From contig JAULSU010000001.1 in assembly GCA_030512335.1 (NCBI GenBank), positions 2,418,001-2,482,000 on the forward strand: a stretch of 64,000 nucleotides of DNA. Direction: 5' to 3'. Below, piece after piece: positions 11,817 to 22,433 of the stretch. This DNA comes from Immersiella caudata. Lineage: Eukaryota > Ascomycota > Sordariomycetes > Sordariales > Lasiosphaeriaceae. The notes below the pieces were generated by a model. That model was not told the DNA's origin, searched no databases, and saw nothing but the letters and a program-made list of their open reading frames with translations. Position 1 is the first letter of the stretch; each line of letters opens with the position of its first letter. Both the position numbers and the translations under genes were made by a program.

Positions 11817-14800
11817 TTTGACCTCAATTGAGCCGTTTGGCGGCTATCATCGAATTGAGGTCGGATTCGGATGTCTGTCGAGTGGCTCGAAGCCGTTGCT
11901 TACGACTTCGTGGTGTCAGCCCCGACGGGAACTGAGGGGAAAAGCGCCGCAATCCGACACGATGCCGGATTAGGGGGGCCGGATGGTTCAATTGAAGTCG
12001 AAATCGAGGACTGGTGGTGGTGGAAGCGACTGGAAAATAGGTCGTAGACGCTCGAGCGGTTCGAGTCCATGCGCTTTCTTGATGGCCTGCCTAGTGGAGC
12101 TTCGGACTCTCAAGGGGCCTCTTCAAGGCTTCTGAAAGATCTCACGGCGAATCAGCACTTGGTAGCTGTAGGCCGATCGAGACGCAAAATTGGTGCAAGG
12201 CGATATGTCTAGGCAGGTCTGGTGCAGTATCGTATCGATCCGCATGGGTTGGGAAGTTGATGTGAAATTCGATGGAGGTTTGGAGCTGATGCTGGTGCTC
12301 CACATTACCTATGTGCTGTTGATTGTCGCGTTTGGCATCGCTCTCTGACCAATCACGGAGCGCCAATGCCCCCCGACCCTGGAGGAGACCCCCTCGCCTT
12401 GATCGCACAGGCCAAGCACACCGCGACTACCAGATCCAACGGTAAGACAAGGACCTGAGGCACATCGCGAGTCTCAGGTGTGCTTCCACCCACCGCAAAG
12501 GCATTCAAAACCAGGACAGCCCTATGTACTAGGCCCTTCTAGCTAGGAAGGTATGGATTGGCTAGAAAGGCACTCTTTTTAACATTTTAAGCCCTTGCAG
12601 CCAAAGCACACCATCAGTGACATCTGTAGCCCTTGAACTGTGTAGTAAGGCAGGTAGGGAACCCGCTCTCAATGGCGCCCATATTGACTACCAGTCTGTC
12701 GGCAGCTGCCAAAGAGGATTCAGTCCTGTCAGCCGATTGCACAACAAAAAGATGACTCCGTCCAAGTCTCTCTGCGCCGGGCAGCCCGTATTGCATCGAG
12801 CTCTGACAAGATGAGGGGTAACAATTGCCGATCATTTCTACTGTTCCAAAAGGCCGCACACTTGCAGTCAGCGAGCGGCTTTGTGCCACCCGACATCGAG
12901 TCTTTGCTCAAGCCCGTAGTAGTGGAAACAATATCGGCAGCGCCATCTTCGACAGGGACGGGCAGCTTCACAAACGCTGATGCCCTGAGAGTGGGAAGAC
13001 AAGGTGGGGGGCGCGGGGGAGCCGGGGACAGAAACCGATTTCGCAGCCCGACACATGCCCAGCAGCCGGCCCGGGGCCGGAGCCCATCGAGTTCAACTAG
13101 AAACACTTGGCTTACAATGCAGCTGCAAGTTGTACATAACTAACTACCTACGCGGTGTAGACACATGAACCCTGGGGTCACCACGTTCTGTAGAACTGAT
13201 CCACTCACTAGAGCCTTGGCCACCCTAGCCCTGCCGACGTTTAGAGATCTCTTCACGTCCCATGACACCACTACTCCCAGCACAGGCATCGTGCACCGCA
13301 TCGTCGTTGTTTATCCGGTCGTCGGCTTGATGGCCCCATGCCGCAAACTAGCATATGGTAGGCATTAAAGCCAACCCAGTGTAACAGTCAATAACGCTCA
13401 GTTTGTCATAGCATCTTACCTGCGCCACCTCGAGAGCAATTGGAGATAGACTTCTGACTCGACGCAAATCTTCCCGCGAATGGGGAATGATGCCCTGCGG
13501 CCGGGCTGATCACTTATACTACACAGTGGCGGCATCGCCTCTCGGCCTGACGGATGAGGTTAGCCATCCACTCTTGATGAAGAAGGTGGGTAGGTCGATA
13601 GGCAACCATCTCCAGGCAAGCAAGGCGAGGAGAAGTAGGGGGTTTCATCAAGGCCGCACTGAGGACTTCATCAGGCCATTGACTCACTTTCAAGTATTCT
13701 TGCAGACCTGCGAACTCGGATCGTGCCAGGCCCAAACGGTCGTCTCCCGAAAGGGCCAAGACAGAAAGCCTTGGGCGGGTGCCTGTTTCCGTTCCGGTCC
13801 CGACATGGGCTCAGCCGAAGCTCTTCCCCGCTAGACCCCGGCCGCAGGTGCGCCCCTGGCACTCCACTGTACGATCACACCGCTCGGGATTTTCTGGTGG
13901 ACGCCGGCTCTCACCTCCGGAGCGTTCCAGCATCACGGATTCCCAATGTCGAGGTTGCGGCCAACCACCAACAAGATCTGCATGACACATGTATCTGCTC
14001 CGCCCCGCGATTGAGTATACAGCACGGGATTAATGTGATCGTGAGAAGACAATTGATTCTCGCGAACCGGTCTGGGCCGTGTGCCGCGATGCTCACTGGG
14101 CCGGGCAGCAGCTAATGCACGGCGGTCGTTTTGACGGCAATTGCCCCGCCGCCATTCGCCAATCCCACCACACTTTTTGTCGGAGCAGAGCCGTGGGGAC
14201 TGGATCCGCACTGCACATCCAATGTAGCGCTCAACACATTGCAGTCTTCACCGCATGAGTCAAAACTTACCTTCCCAGCAAGCGACATACACACGGATGC
14301 AGTGGCCGCAGCAGTAGCTCCAGTGCACGCAGATTGGGGGTGGGGAGTTTGGAATCCATGATCAGACGACATCGGGGGGCTCATCCCAGCCTCTTTGCCT
14401 TGCATCTTGAGGATCGGGCGTGCAGATGCGGTTGGGGGTGGAAGAAAAAAAGCCGGGCCTTACACCTTCAGTCCTTTCTCTTAAGGTCCCTACCTATCTA
14501 TACCTAGGTGACGCATCGTAGCTTCCCGCTCTTGATTTTATTTATTTCCTTCCCTTGCTCCTTCCCGCCAACCGCTCCTTCTAACACCAATTGGGGAAAT
14601 TTATCATCCATGTGCGGCGTGTACGCACAAAGCTTGAACACGAGCGATTCTGACGCGGAATTCCGATTCTAGACAAGTGCTCGGCACCACTACGAGTTTT
14701 GCTGGGTCGGCGCTCCTGGATAACAGGTTCGGTGGACTGTCGTCTTGAGGCTGTCAGGCATCAAGCGGTCAGAGCTGGGATTAGGGTTTCCATTTTTCAC

Positions 14801-14879
14801 TTCTTTCCTGTCCATCTTCCGTGGCACGAGCACGAGCAAAGATAGACGCAAAAACACGGTCTCCCAGACAAATCGAACC
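11817..14879. other. 3-kb intergenic region without recognisable gene
   Basis: Frames up to about 150 codons exist on both strands but none begins with a plausible ATG context, shows splice continuity or resembles a family I know. The right end (about 14.4-14.88 kb) contains pyrimidine-rich tracts expected of the ABC transporter promoter and leader. Confidence 0.45.
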
Positions 14880-17800
14880 ATGACGCACTATGATTCCTTG
14901 CTAGCACTCTTCGGGACGGGCGTGGCCATCGTTGGGCTCTGCTCTCTTCCCGCCGTTTCCAGCATTACGACGAGGCTCACGAGGCCAGAGCCGAAAGCAG
15001 AGATTTACGAAGATGAGGATGGCAGGGCTTCGCCCGAGTCCATGAGAGCCTTCTCGACGAAGGTGCCGAAGGCTCTCATACTCCTATTTGCAGCTGCTGG
15101 TCTTCCGATCTCGGTCGCCCTCTTGTTTCTAACTCTCCACGATCCGGTCATCACGCTGGAGAGCCTGGTGCTGATCGTGGCAGCATGGGTAATTTCTCAA
15201 TAATACCGATGTTAGGACACCAAGTGCTGACCGCGAACACAGGGTGCATTGCTCTTCCAAGCCGTGGCTATAGCCTCAAGCAGAAACTCGATTCGGGCAT
15301 ATGATCTCGGTATCTATACCTTTTTCTCGTCCATCATACTCGGCGGTATCGTCCTCACCCAAGGTACCAAGCATGCAAAGAGCTTGCTTGAGGAAAACCC
15401 TATGCTGGCTGCCCTTTGGGCAACCGAGCTCACCCTGACAGTCTGTCTTGCCATTGCTGGACTGTCACTCCCAAGAAGGCCAGACGTCTTCAAGGATGGC
15501 CACATGATCGACCGCATGTACTCTGTCTCAGCCTTCTCTCGATTCAACTTCAGCTGGCCATCTGGTCTTCTCAGTCTAGCTTCCCAGAAGAAGGATCTGG
15601 ATCTGGCCGACCTGAACCGCATGGACCATTACACTCGTGCCGCTGAAGTGTCTGCTGACTGGAAGCGTCGCAACTATAAGCACAAGCTCTGGATTTCGGT
15701 AGTCTTGGCACACAAAGGGGCGTTCGCGCTTCAATGGGGCCTCACGCTATGCTCATCGGTTCTGAACTTTGCGCCGCAGTGGGTTATTCTTCAACTCCTT
15801 CGGATTCTCGAGACCCGTGAGCCGGGCAGCCGGAGTGGGATTGACGTCTGGGTGTGGGTCATTTGGCTTTTTGTTGCCATTGTCTCCCAAGCTTGGGTGG
15901 AATCCTACATATTCTGGCTGTCCTGGGCAGAACTTACCATTCCGGTCCGCGCCCAGCTTTCGGCGCTAATCTTTGAAAAGGCCATGAGACGTAAAGATGT
16001 CAAAGGATCCGAGAAGGCGAAGAAGAAGAAGAAGCCCGAAGGTGATGGGCCTACCGGAGACGTGTCGGACGCTCCAAAGCCGAAGCCGACGGCTGAGGAA
16101 GACGATGAGACAGATGTCAAGAAGAGCAAACAGAGCACTGTAAATCTGATTGGCGTCGACGCGAAGCGAGTTGGAGATTTTACCGCATATCAGAGTCTAT
16201 TCCCTGGTAGCGTGTTTAAACTCGTTGTCTCGCTGTCCTTTTTGATCAGCTTATTAGGGTGGAAGGCGCTTCTTGCTGGCTTTTCAGCCATGCTTGCGAT
16301 CATGCCCATCAACATCCATTTCTCCAAGCTTTACTCTGCTGCACAAGACCGACTGATGAAAATCAGAGACGAGAAGATGGAGGTTGTCACCGAAGCTTTG
16401 CAAGGTATTCGGCAGATCAAATTCTCAGCGCTCGAGCCCGAATGGGAGAAGAAGATCGGGAGTGTTCGAGAGCGCGAGCTCACGGCAGTTTGGGACGTAT
16501 ACCGGCGGGACACAATGCTTATCGCATGTTGGGTCACCAGTCCGATCCTTTTATCAGCCATCTCCCTTGCTGTCTATGCGTGGTTAAACGGTACATTGAC
16601 ACCGTCGGTGGCTTTTGTCAGCCTAGGTGTCTTCAAGGCTCTTGAGGTCACGCTTTCTGTGGTTCCCGAACTTACGACCGATTTGTTGGACTGCTGGGTT
16701 TCGATCAACCGTATCGAGGGCTATCTGAACTCCCCTGAAGTCACACCCATCTCGAAAGATTCGGACGAGGTCTCGTTCGACAACGTTTCAATCGCATGGC
16801 CTGCTGATGAGGGTGTTGCTGAGGAGGACAAATTCGTGCTTCGCAACATCAACGTTACTTTCCCTGAAGGAGAGCTTTCAGTGATTTCAGGAAAGACAGG
16901 CACTGGGAAAAGCTTGATGTTGGCGGCTATTCTGGGAGAGGTCGATGTACTCGGGGGCACACTCTACGTGCCGAGATCACCACCCTTATCCGATCGACAC
17001 GACAGTAAGGCAAACAAGGACAACTGGATCATTCCCAAGGCGATCGCATACGTGGCACAGATTCCCTGGATTGAAAATGCGAGCATCAGAGACAATATCA
17101 CGTTTGGATTGCCTTACGATCCGGAACGATACAGGAAGACTGTCGAGGTTTGCGCTCTCACCAAGGACCTAGAGATGCTCGCGGACGGCGAGAACACTGA
17201 AATTGGAGCGAATGGCATCAATCTGAGTGGTGGACAGAAGTGGAGAGTTACACTGGCGAGAGCAATCTACTCCCGCGCCGGGATTTTGGTTTTGGACGAT
17301 ATCTTCAGCGCGGTCGATGCGCACGTTGGGCGACACATTTTTGACAAGTGCCTGAACGGAGGATTATGCTCAGGTAGAACAAGGATTCTGGTCACTCATC
17401 ATGTCGCACTCTGCGAGCCGAAGACAAAGTACCTAGTCGAACTTGGCGATGGTGGTGTCTTGAGTGCGGGACTTCTCTCGGAGCTTCGAGAAGAGGGCAC
17501 TCTGGAGAGAATCAAGAGCAAGGAGCAGTCTCCCGCGGGCATTGAGTCATACGAGACGGTTACGGCTGTGAACTCGGATACGGATGGAGAAAGCGCCCAG
17601 GTCAGCACTGATGGATCGCCACTGAAAAAGGTTCCATCCAAGTCAACTGCACGGAAGTTTGTGGAAGAGGAGTCTCGCGAACAAGGAGCTGTGCATAAGC
17701 GTGTCTACCTCACGTACTTGCATGATAGTGGGGGCTGGTGGTACTGGGGATTCGCAGTTTTCCTTTTCACTTTTGTACAAGCGTTTTCATTCGGTACGTC

Positions 17801-19917
17801 GATCATTTGGACCCATTCGTGACAACGTTGGCTGACTGAAAGCAGGACGGTCGTGGTGGCTCAAAGTCTGGACTGGCAACTCTCAAGATCAGGCTCTTCA
17901 CACTCAGGTCTTCAACGCTTCGAGGGAACATGGTTTCGCCTATGCCGCGAGCATCCAGCAGATGTCAATCCACACCATGGCTTCCCCAGCTATCCACGTC
18001 GACAACAGCTTTCTGTTCTACCTCGGGATTTACGTTCTGCTAGCGGTCATCTCTTCCGTCGTTGGGACTTTGAAGTACCTCTACATCTATCTCGGCTCGA
18101 TCCGCGCAAGTCGTCGACTCTTTGCCAAGCTTAACTTCACAATCCTCCGCATGCCAATCCGCTGGCTCGATACCGTCCCGGTCGGTCGTATCTTGAATCG
18201 ATATACGGCCGACTTCAACACCATTGATTCGCAGTTAGCGAACTCTCTCAGCTTCGGTGCGGGATCATTCCTTGGTCTCATTGCTGTCAACATCGCTGGT
18301 CTCTTTGTGACGCCATACGCGGTTCTTCTCTCGGTCGTCTTGTTAGCAATCAGCTTCTACTATGCGCTCGCATATCTTGACGGAGCTCGGCCTGTCAAAC
18401 GATTGGAGAGCACCGCGAAATCTCCGGTCTTCGAACAATTCGGTTCAGCGCTTGCCGGTGTTGCAACGATTCGTGGCTTCAGCAAGGCCGAGGTTTACAT
18501 TCAGCGCATGTACCAGAAGCTCGACAATTATTCGGTAATGATCTGGCATCTATGGCTTTTCAACAGATGGATGGGCTGGAGGATGGCTCTCGTAGGGTCG
18601 TTCTTCGCAATCGTCATATGTGTTTTGATCTTGATCACGCCGAACATTGACTCTTCGCTGGCTGGCTTTACGCTGGCATTTGCCTTGGAGTTTTCATCGG
18701 CCGTGATGTGGACTGTTAGGCTGTACGCAAATATTGAGCTTAACATGAATGCAGCGGAGCGAATTGTTGAGGTGAGTTCTGGGTGCATCGGCGGCAGTCT
18801 GGCTAAAGGAATGGAAATTCTGACAGGAAACACAGTACACAGAACTTCCTACGGAACCTCTCGATGGAAAGAAACCGCCAGCCGCGTGGCCTACGCAAGG
18901 CCGTATTGAAGTTGACGAGTTGGTCGTCTCCTATGCATCTGACCTTCCACCAGTATTAAAAAATCTCACGTTCAGTGTCGAGAGCAACGAGCGTGTTGGT
19001 GTTGTCGGTCGTACCGGTGCCGGAAAGTCGTCGTTGACTCTTGCCTTGTTCCGTTTCTTAGAGGCTCGCTCAGGCAGTATTCACATTGACGGACAGGACA
19101 TCTCAAAGATCAACCTCCATGACCTCCGCTCACGTTTGGCCATCATTCCACAGGCAAGTACATAACCATCACGGTCGCTCCAACTTAGTGTTGACCTTTT
19201 CACAGGACCCCGTACTCTTCTCTGGGACCGTTCGAAGCAATCTCGATCCCTTCGAAAACCACACCGATGCAGAGCTCCGGGAGGCTCTCGACCGCGTCCA
19301 CCTCCTCACTGACTCTGCCTCTACCTCTGGTGCCGCAACCCCCACCGGCGAATCTTCGTCTTCTGCTACCCTCGCCCCCAGGAACACAAATATCTTCAAC
19401 CATCTCGACTCTAGCATTTCTGAGGGTGGCCTCAACCTCTCGCAGGGACAGCGTCAACTCCTATGCCTGGGTATGTGCGATTCCTGCTATTTTTTGCCCG
19501 TTTAGTCCTTTGCCCTCTTATCTCAGGAGGTCCGAGGAGGAGATTTCCTGAGACATTCAAATATTGTCCTAGAATGAAGTTAGTAGCTGACATCGACCAC
19601 TAGCGCGCGCCATTGTGAGCCGTCCCCGCGTGATGGTCCTCGACGAGGCGACGTCGGCAGTAGATATGCACACCGATGGCCTGATCCAGCGGAGTATTCG
19701 CGAGGAGTTTACAGATTCGACGCTCATCGTGATTGCGCATCGGCTGTCTACAATCGCGGACTTTGATCGGATTCTCGTACTGAGTGATGGGCAGGTGGCC
19801 GAGTATGGCGCTCCCAGAGAATTGTGGGAGAAGGAGGGCGGCATTTTCAGGGGCATGTGCGAAGAGTCTGGCGAAAGGGAGAAGTTACGAGGCATTGTGT
19901 TTGGGGAGGAGAAATGA
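14880..19917 (+). CDS. ABC transporter, ABCC/MRP subfamily
   Basis: Six exons: 14880-15188, 15243-17793, 17846-18771, 18836-19153, 19206-19470, 19604-19917, giving 1560 residues. It is a full transporter with hydrophobic N-terminal segments, TMD1, NBD1, TMD2 and NBD2. NBD1 has Walker A GKTGTGKS (about 655), signature LSGGQ (about 764) and Walker B ILVLDD with Asp in place of the catalytic Glu, typical of the degenerate ABCC site. NBD2 has Walker A GRTGAGKSS (about 1320), signature LSQGQ (about 1446) and Walker B VMVLDEATSAVD (intact Glu). A Lys/Asp/Glu-rich insert with KKKKKP lies in TMD1. Fungal relatives export conjugates, drugs or secondary metabolites, but the substrate is unknown. The Q|DPVLFSG junction uses a GC donor, and the last intron is long and resembles an intron of the F-box gene at 27.4 kb. 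The start is the first in-frame ATG. An upstream frame extension begins only with TTG. Confidence 0.93.
19154..19205 (+). other. GC-AG intron in the ABC transporter
   Basis: The exon ends ATT-CCA-CAG and is followed by GCAAGT, with acceptor TTCACAG before GAC-CCC-GTA. Only this junction restores the invariant IIPQDPVLFSGT motif of ABCC NBD2. A GT nearby (GTACAT, 4 bases later) would shift the frame. So the intron uses the minor GC donor. Confidence 0.85.
19471..19603 (+). repeat. Introner-like intron, copy A (ABC transporter intron 5)
   Basis: 133-nt intron (GTATGT donor, TAG acceptor, branch region GTAGCTGACATCGACCAC) in a gene whose other introns are 52-64 nt. It aligns along nearly its whole length with the 143-nt second intron of the F-box gene at 27377-27519. 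Shared blocks include TTTAGTCC, TTGCCCT, TCTCAG, CCTGAGACAT, TTGTCCTA and ACATCGACCAC. It contains an 8-bp perfect inverted repeat TCTCAGGA/TCCTGAGA (19521-19528 with 19546-19553). Confidence 0.85.
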
Positions 19918-20336
19918 AATTGTAGGGGGCAGATCCTATGAGTGTTACGATGAAGATTTTGAGATGTTTGCATGCTGAAATTGCTGCTGTCTTCTAGCGT
20001 TGCTTCTGGCCGTTGAGGAAAGATGATTTATGACAGGTCTGCATGGGTAAAAATTTCTAGACTTTGCGGAGCGATGTTACTTGATGGGAAAAGAAATGGC
20101 TTATAGTGTGCATACTGGCTTTGGTCGAGAAAATAAAAGTAATTATCTACAATTTTGGTAGTGAGATGGCTTGGCGCTGCGAAACATTTTAGGGGTGATC
20201 AGGGGCATTGTTTACTAGCCGACACAGCATCCGGTGCCATAGAATTCCCACAACGGAAGCAGCCGCCACGAGGCGGAAAACTTGAGAGCCTGAAAACTGC
20301 AGTGAAAACTGCAGTGAATGCAGACAAAAAAATAAC
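19918..20336. other. ABC transporter 3' region
   Basis: AT-richer 3' flank with polyadenylation-like A/T tracts (for example around 20130). A tandem duplication of TGAAAACTGCAG occurs at 20291-20314. A run of seven A at 20326-20332 is the Pol III terminator of the adjacent minus-strand tRNA gene. Confidence 0.5.
20326..20332 (-). terminator. Pol III oligo-T terminator
   Basis: Seven consecutive T on the minus strand begin four bases beyond the tRNA-Leu discriminator base, the standard RNA polymerase III stop. Confidence 0.75.
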
Positions 20337-20447
20337 TGACGAGAGTGGGATTCGAACCCACGCCCTTTCGGACTACGGAATCACTCATGAATGATGTTAT
20401 TAAGGATCTCCTTAACGTAGCGCCTTAGACCGCTCGGCCATCTCGCC
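20337..20447 (-). tRNA. tRNA-Leu (anticodon AAG) with intron
   Basis: The minus strand folds as a class II tRNA. The acceptor GGCGAGA pairs with TCTCGTC (one G-U), followed by discriminator A. The D-arm/A-box is GCCGAGCGGTCTAAGGC, the T-arm/B-box GTGGGTTCGAATCCCAC. The anticodon stem is CTACG/CGTAG and the loop is TTAAGG plus C, so the anticodon is AAG. An intron of about 31 nt sits after position 37, its canonical place. The short extra arm contains CCGAAAGG. A73 and the class II arm fit leucine. It decodes CUU (and CUC through inosine). Confidence 0.93.
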
Positions 20448-21033
20448 TTGATTTGACGATTTTTTGGAGGGTTTTTGTGATTTATGTAGGTTTTGGGTGG
20501 TGCGAGTCATGGGTGTGTTGTGGGGTTGAGGGTTTGCGGTCTTGGCGGAGCGGGATTGGTGGCGGAGGTTTTGTGGGGAGTTGGGCGGGAAGCCGCTGCA
20601 TGGCGAGATTGGAGGCGAGGTGAAGGGTTCGGATGTGGCTGCAGGTCTTGGTTTGTGGCATCTCGGTTTGTGGTTGTCAAGTGTCTTTGAGAGGACTTGG
20701 CGGAGGCCGCAGTTGAAGTTGGTTTGGAGAGTGAAGTCCGGCGGCCCCGGCCTTGGTGCCGGCCCCGGTGCCGGCCTTGGTGCCAGCCATTCTCAGCTCC
20801 GTCAGTAGCCCCGTCCCTTGTCCCTTCATCCTTTGGCACGGTGAGCATCGTGACCAGCTTGCAGCCCAAGCTAGGCGCCAAAATGCTCTCAGGGTTGCCC
20901 AAATCCTGCCCGATGGTTGTGCAAACCGGGAAGGCGCCCTCCTCGAGAGTAGCCGCCTAAACAGCCACAACATATCTCATCGCGCGACGCTATTCCGGAG
21001 TATTCAGCGTCTCCACGCCTTTCTCTATCAAGA
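20448..21033. other. Intergenic region downstream-to-upstream of tRNA-Leu
   Basis: No gene recognised. A GC-rich minisatellite of three 12-bp units lies at 20749-20784. G-rich tracts occur at 20460-20640. Confidence 0.45.
20749..20784. repeat. 12-bp minisatellite, three units
   Basis: Three head-to-tail units of GGCCTTGGTGCC, the middle one with CC replacing TT. A partial fourth unit precedes and follows. Confidence 0.8.
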
Positions 21034-21434
21034 ATGGAAAACTTACAGGCTTTAATCCCATTCTCATTGCTCTTTGTGCTCTCTTTCTGCGCAGCCGCAC
21101 AAGGCCAGCCGCCAACACGCACGCGGATCCAGGATATGGTACGCAAGGGTGTCTCTTTCCGCTTCCTTTGCCCCCCTCCCTCTGCACGCCCTTAGCGCCT
21201 TCCGCCTATTTACGCTGTAACAACTTCACAGACTCTGACGGCTCTCTTTCAGGTATGTATTCCCAAAGCTCATACTCACCTAGGCGGTATTTTTTTCGGC
21301 GTTTACGGAGCTAACATGGGTGTTCGCAGTACCCGGTCTGCATCTACACATGCCTCTATCCGTATGCCAACCTGGTGGGGCACCTCTCAACGTTGCTACG
21401 CATCATGGCTGTGATCGTTGCTAAGAGACATTAG
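21034..21434 (+). CDS. Candidate small secreted protein (76 aa, three exons)
   Basis: Proposed exons 21034-21138, 21232-21252 (21 nt) and 21330-21434, all joined in phase 0. Exon 1 encodes MENLQALIPFSLLFVLSFC followed by AAAQGQ, a convincing signal peptide with a likely cleavage after the Ala run. Intron 1 (93 nt) starts GTACGC and ends CTTCACAG. Intron 2 (77 nt) starts GTATGT, has GCTAAC 12 bases before its acceptor, and ends TTCGCAG. The last exon encodes YPVCIYTCLYPYANLVGHLS and ends with a TAG. Only two Cys lie in the mature part. I do not recognise a family. It could be an effector-like or orphan secreted peptide, or a chance arrangement. The splice signals are good, but the evidence rests on them alone. 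Confidence 0.38.
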
Positions 21435-21718
21435 AAGGGGACGGTAGACGGGGGTGTGCTTTTCCCAGCCGCAGCGCTTCGAAAACACCAGAAACGATGA
21501 CTCGACACGCGTGGTACGCCTCTTTCTGTCTTTCTGTTACTGCCGGTTAGGCAAACATCCGGCAAAGCCGAAATCCAACCAAGAGAAACCCGCTTAGGAA
21601 CCCCTCGTTTTGTTTTGGTGGCACATCTACGCCTGTCAGCATCTAATCCCACAACGAGAGGGGGCCCAGTTAATGAGCTGTTGCACTCACCTTCAGCTGT
21701 TGGCACTGCCGTATTAAG

Positions 21719-22250
21719 GCGTCAATACCGTGTTTCAACGCCCCCCCAGAGGACACACAAAAGCCTTCCAAGCTTTACTCAAGGCCTAAAAATCACCACA
21801 TCACGCATTCACGACAGCAGAAGACGCCTCGTCGTTCGAAGCGACACACCAAACAGATTACAATTATGCCGAAAAAATAAAAACCGAGGCCCTTTGGCCA
21901 ACTCTGGAGCCCCTTCGAGACCGGCGGCCACGCCTCCCAGAGAAATCCGACTGCATCATCCTAGGCATTTGATGCCCTTCTCTATGGCAATTTATGCCCC
22001 TGGTGGTCAACGAACATGCCTCGAAGCCTAGCAAACCCGCATTCAAACCCTAGCCGAACGCCTTTCATGCATCCTTGGACGCTTCAAACCCAGGCAAAAA
22101 CGCCTCCAAACATGATCCGAAGGCCTCCCATGCATCGTCCTATGCCTATTCTTGTCCATCCGACGCCTTTCCCGGTCCTCCCGAGGCCTATACGCGGCTC
22201 CCCCAAGCGACGACCGTGGCCGTAGTCACGCCTATGATCCAGAAAATGAG
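21719..22250. repeat. Degenerate tandem array with 21-bp period
   Basis: A GCC (sometimes GCA, GCT or GCG) recurs every 21-22 bases at about 21719, 21740, 21763, 21784, 21805, 21826, 21868, 21889, 21909, 21932, 21953, 21974, 21996, 22018, 22039, 22060, 22081, 22102, 22123, 22144, 22165, 22186, 22207 and 22230. One step is skipped at about 21847. Nine successive steps from 22018 to 22207 are exactly 21 bp. Units align loosely to GCCTNCCAANCATNNTCCGAC. Individual units are too diverged to be found as a simple repeat. It is not covered by any supported gene. Confidence 0.75.
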
Positions 22251-22433
22251 ACCTGCCAAGCCAAAGTGGAAGGCTCTCATCCGCTCGTTCCGATGCATAC
22301 CGTTGAAATGGTAATTCGTTCGCCAGCCGAGCCAAACATCGAGGAAGCCCAAGCCCGGGGCAAGGGAAAAGGGAGGGAAAGCGAAGCAAAGGCCGTATAC
22401 AGCTGCCAGAAAGTTCCGTCGCCTTGTGGAGGC

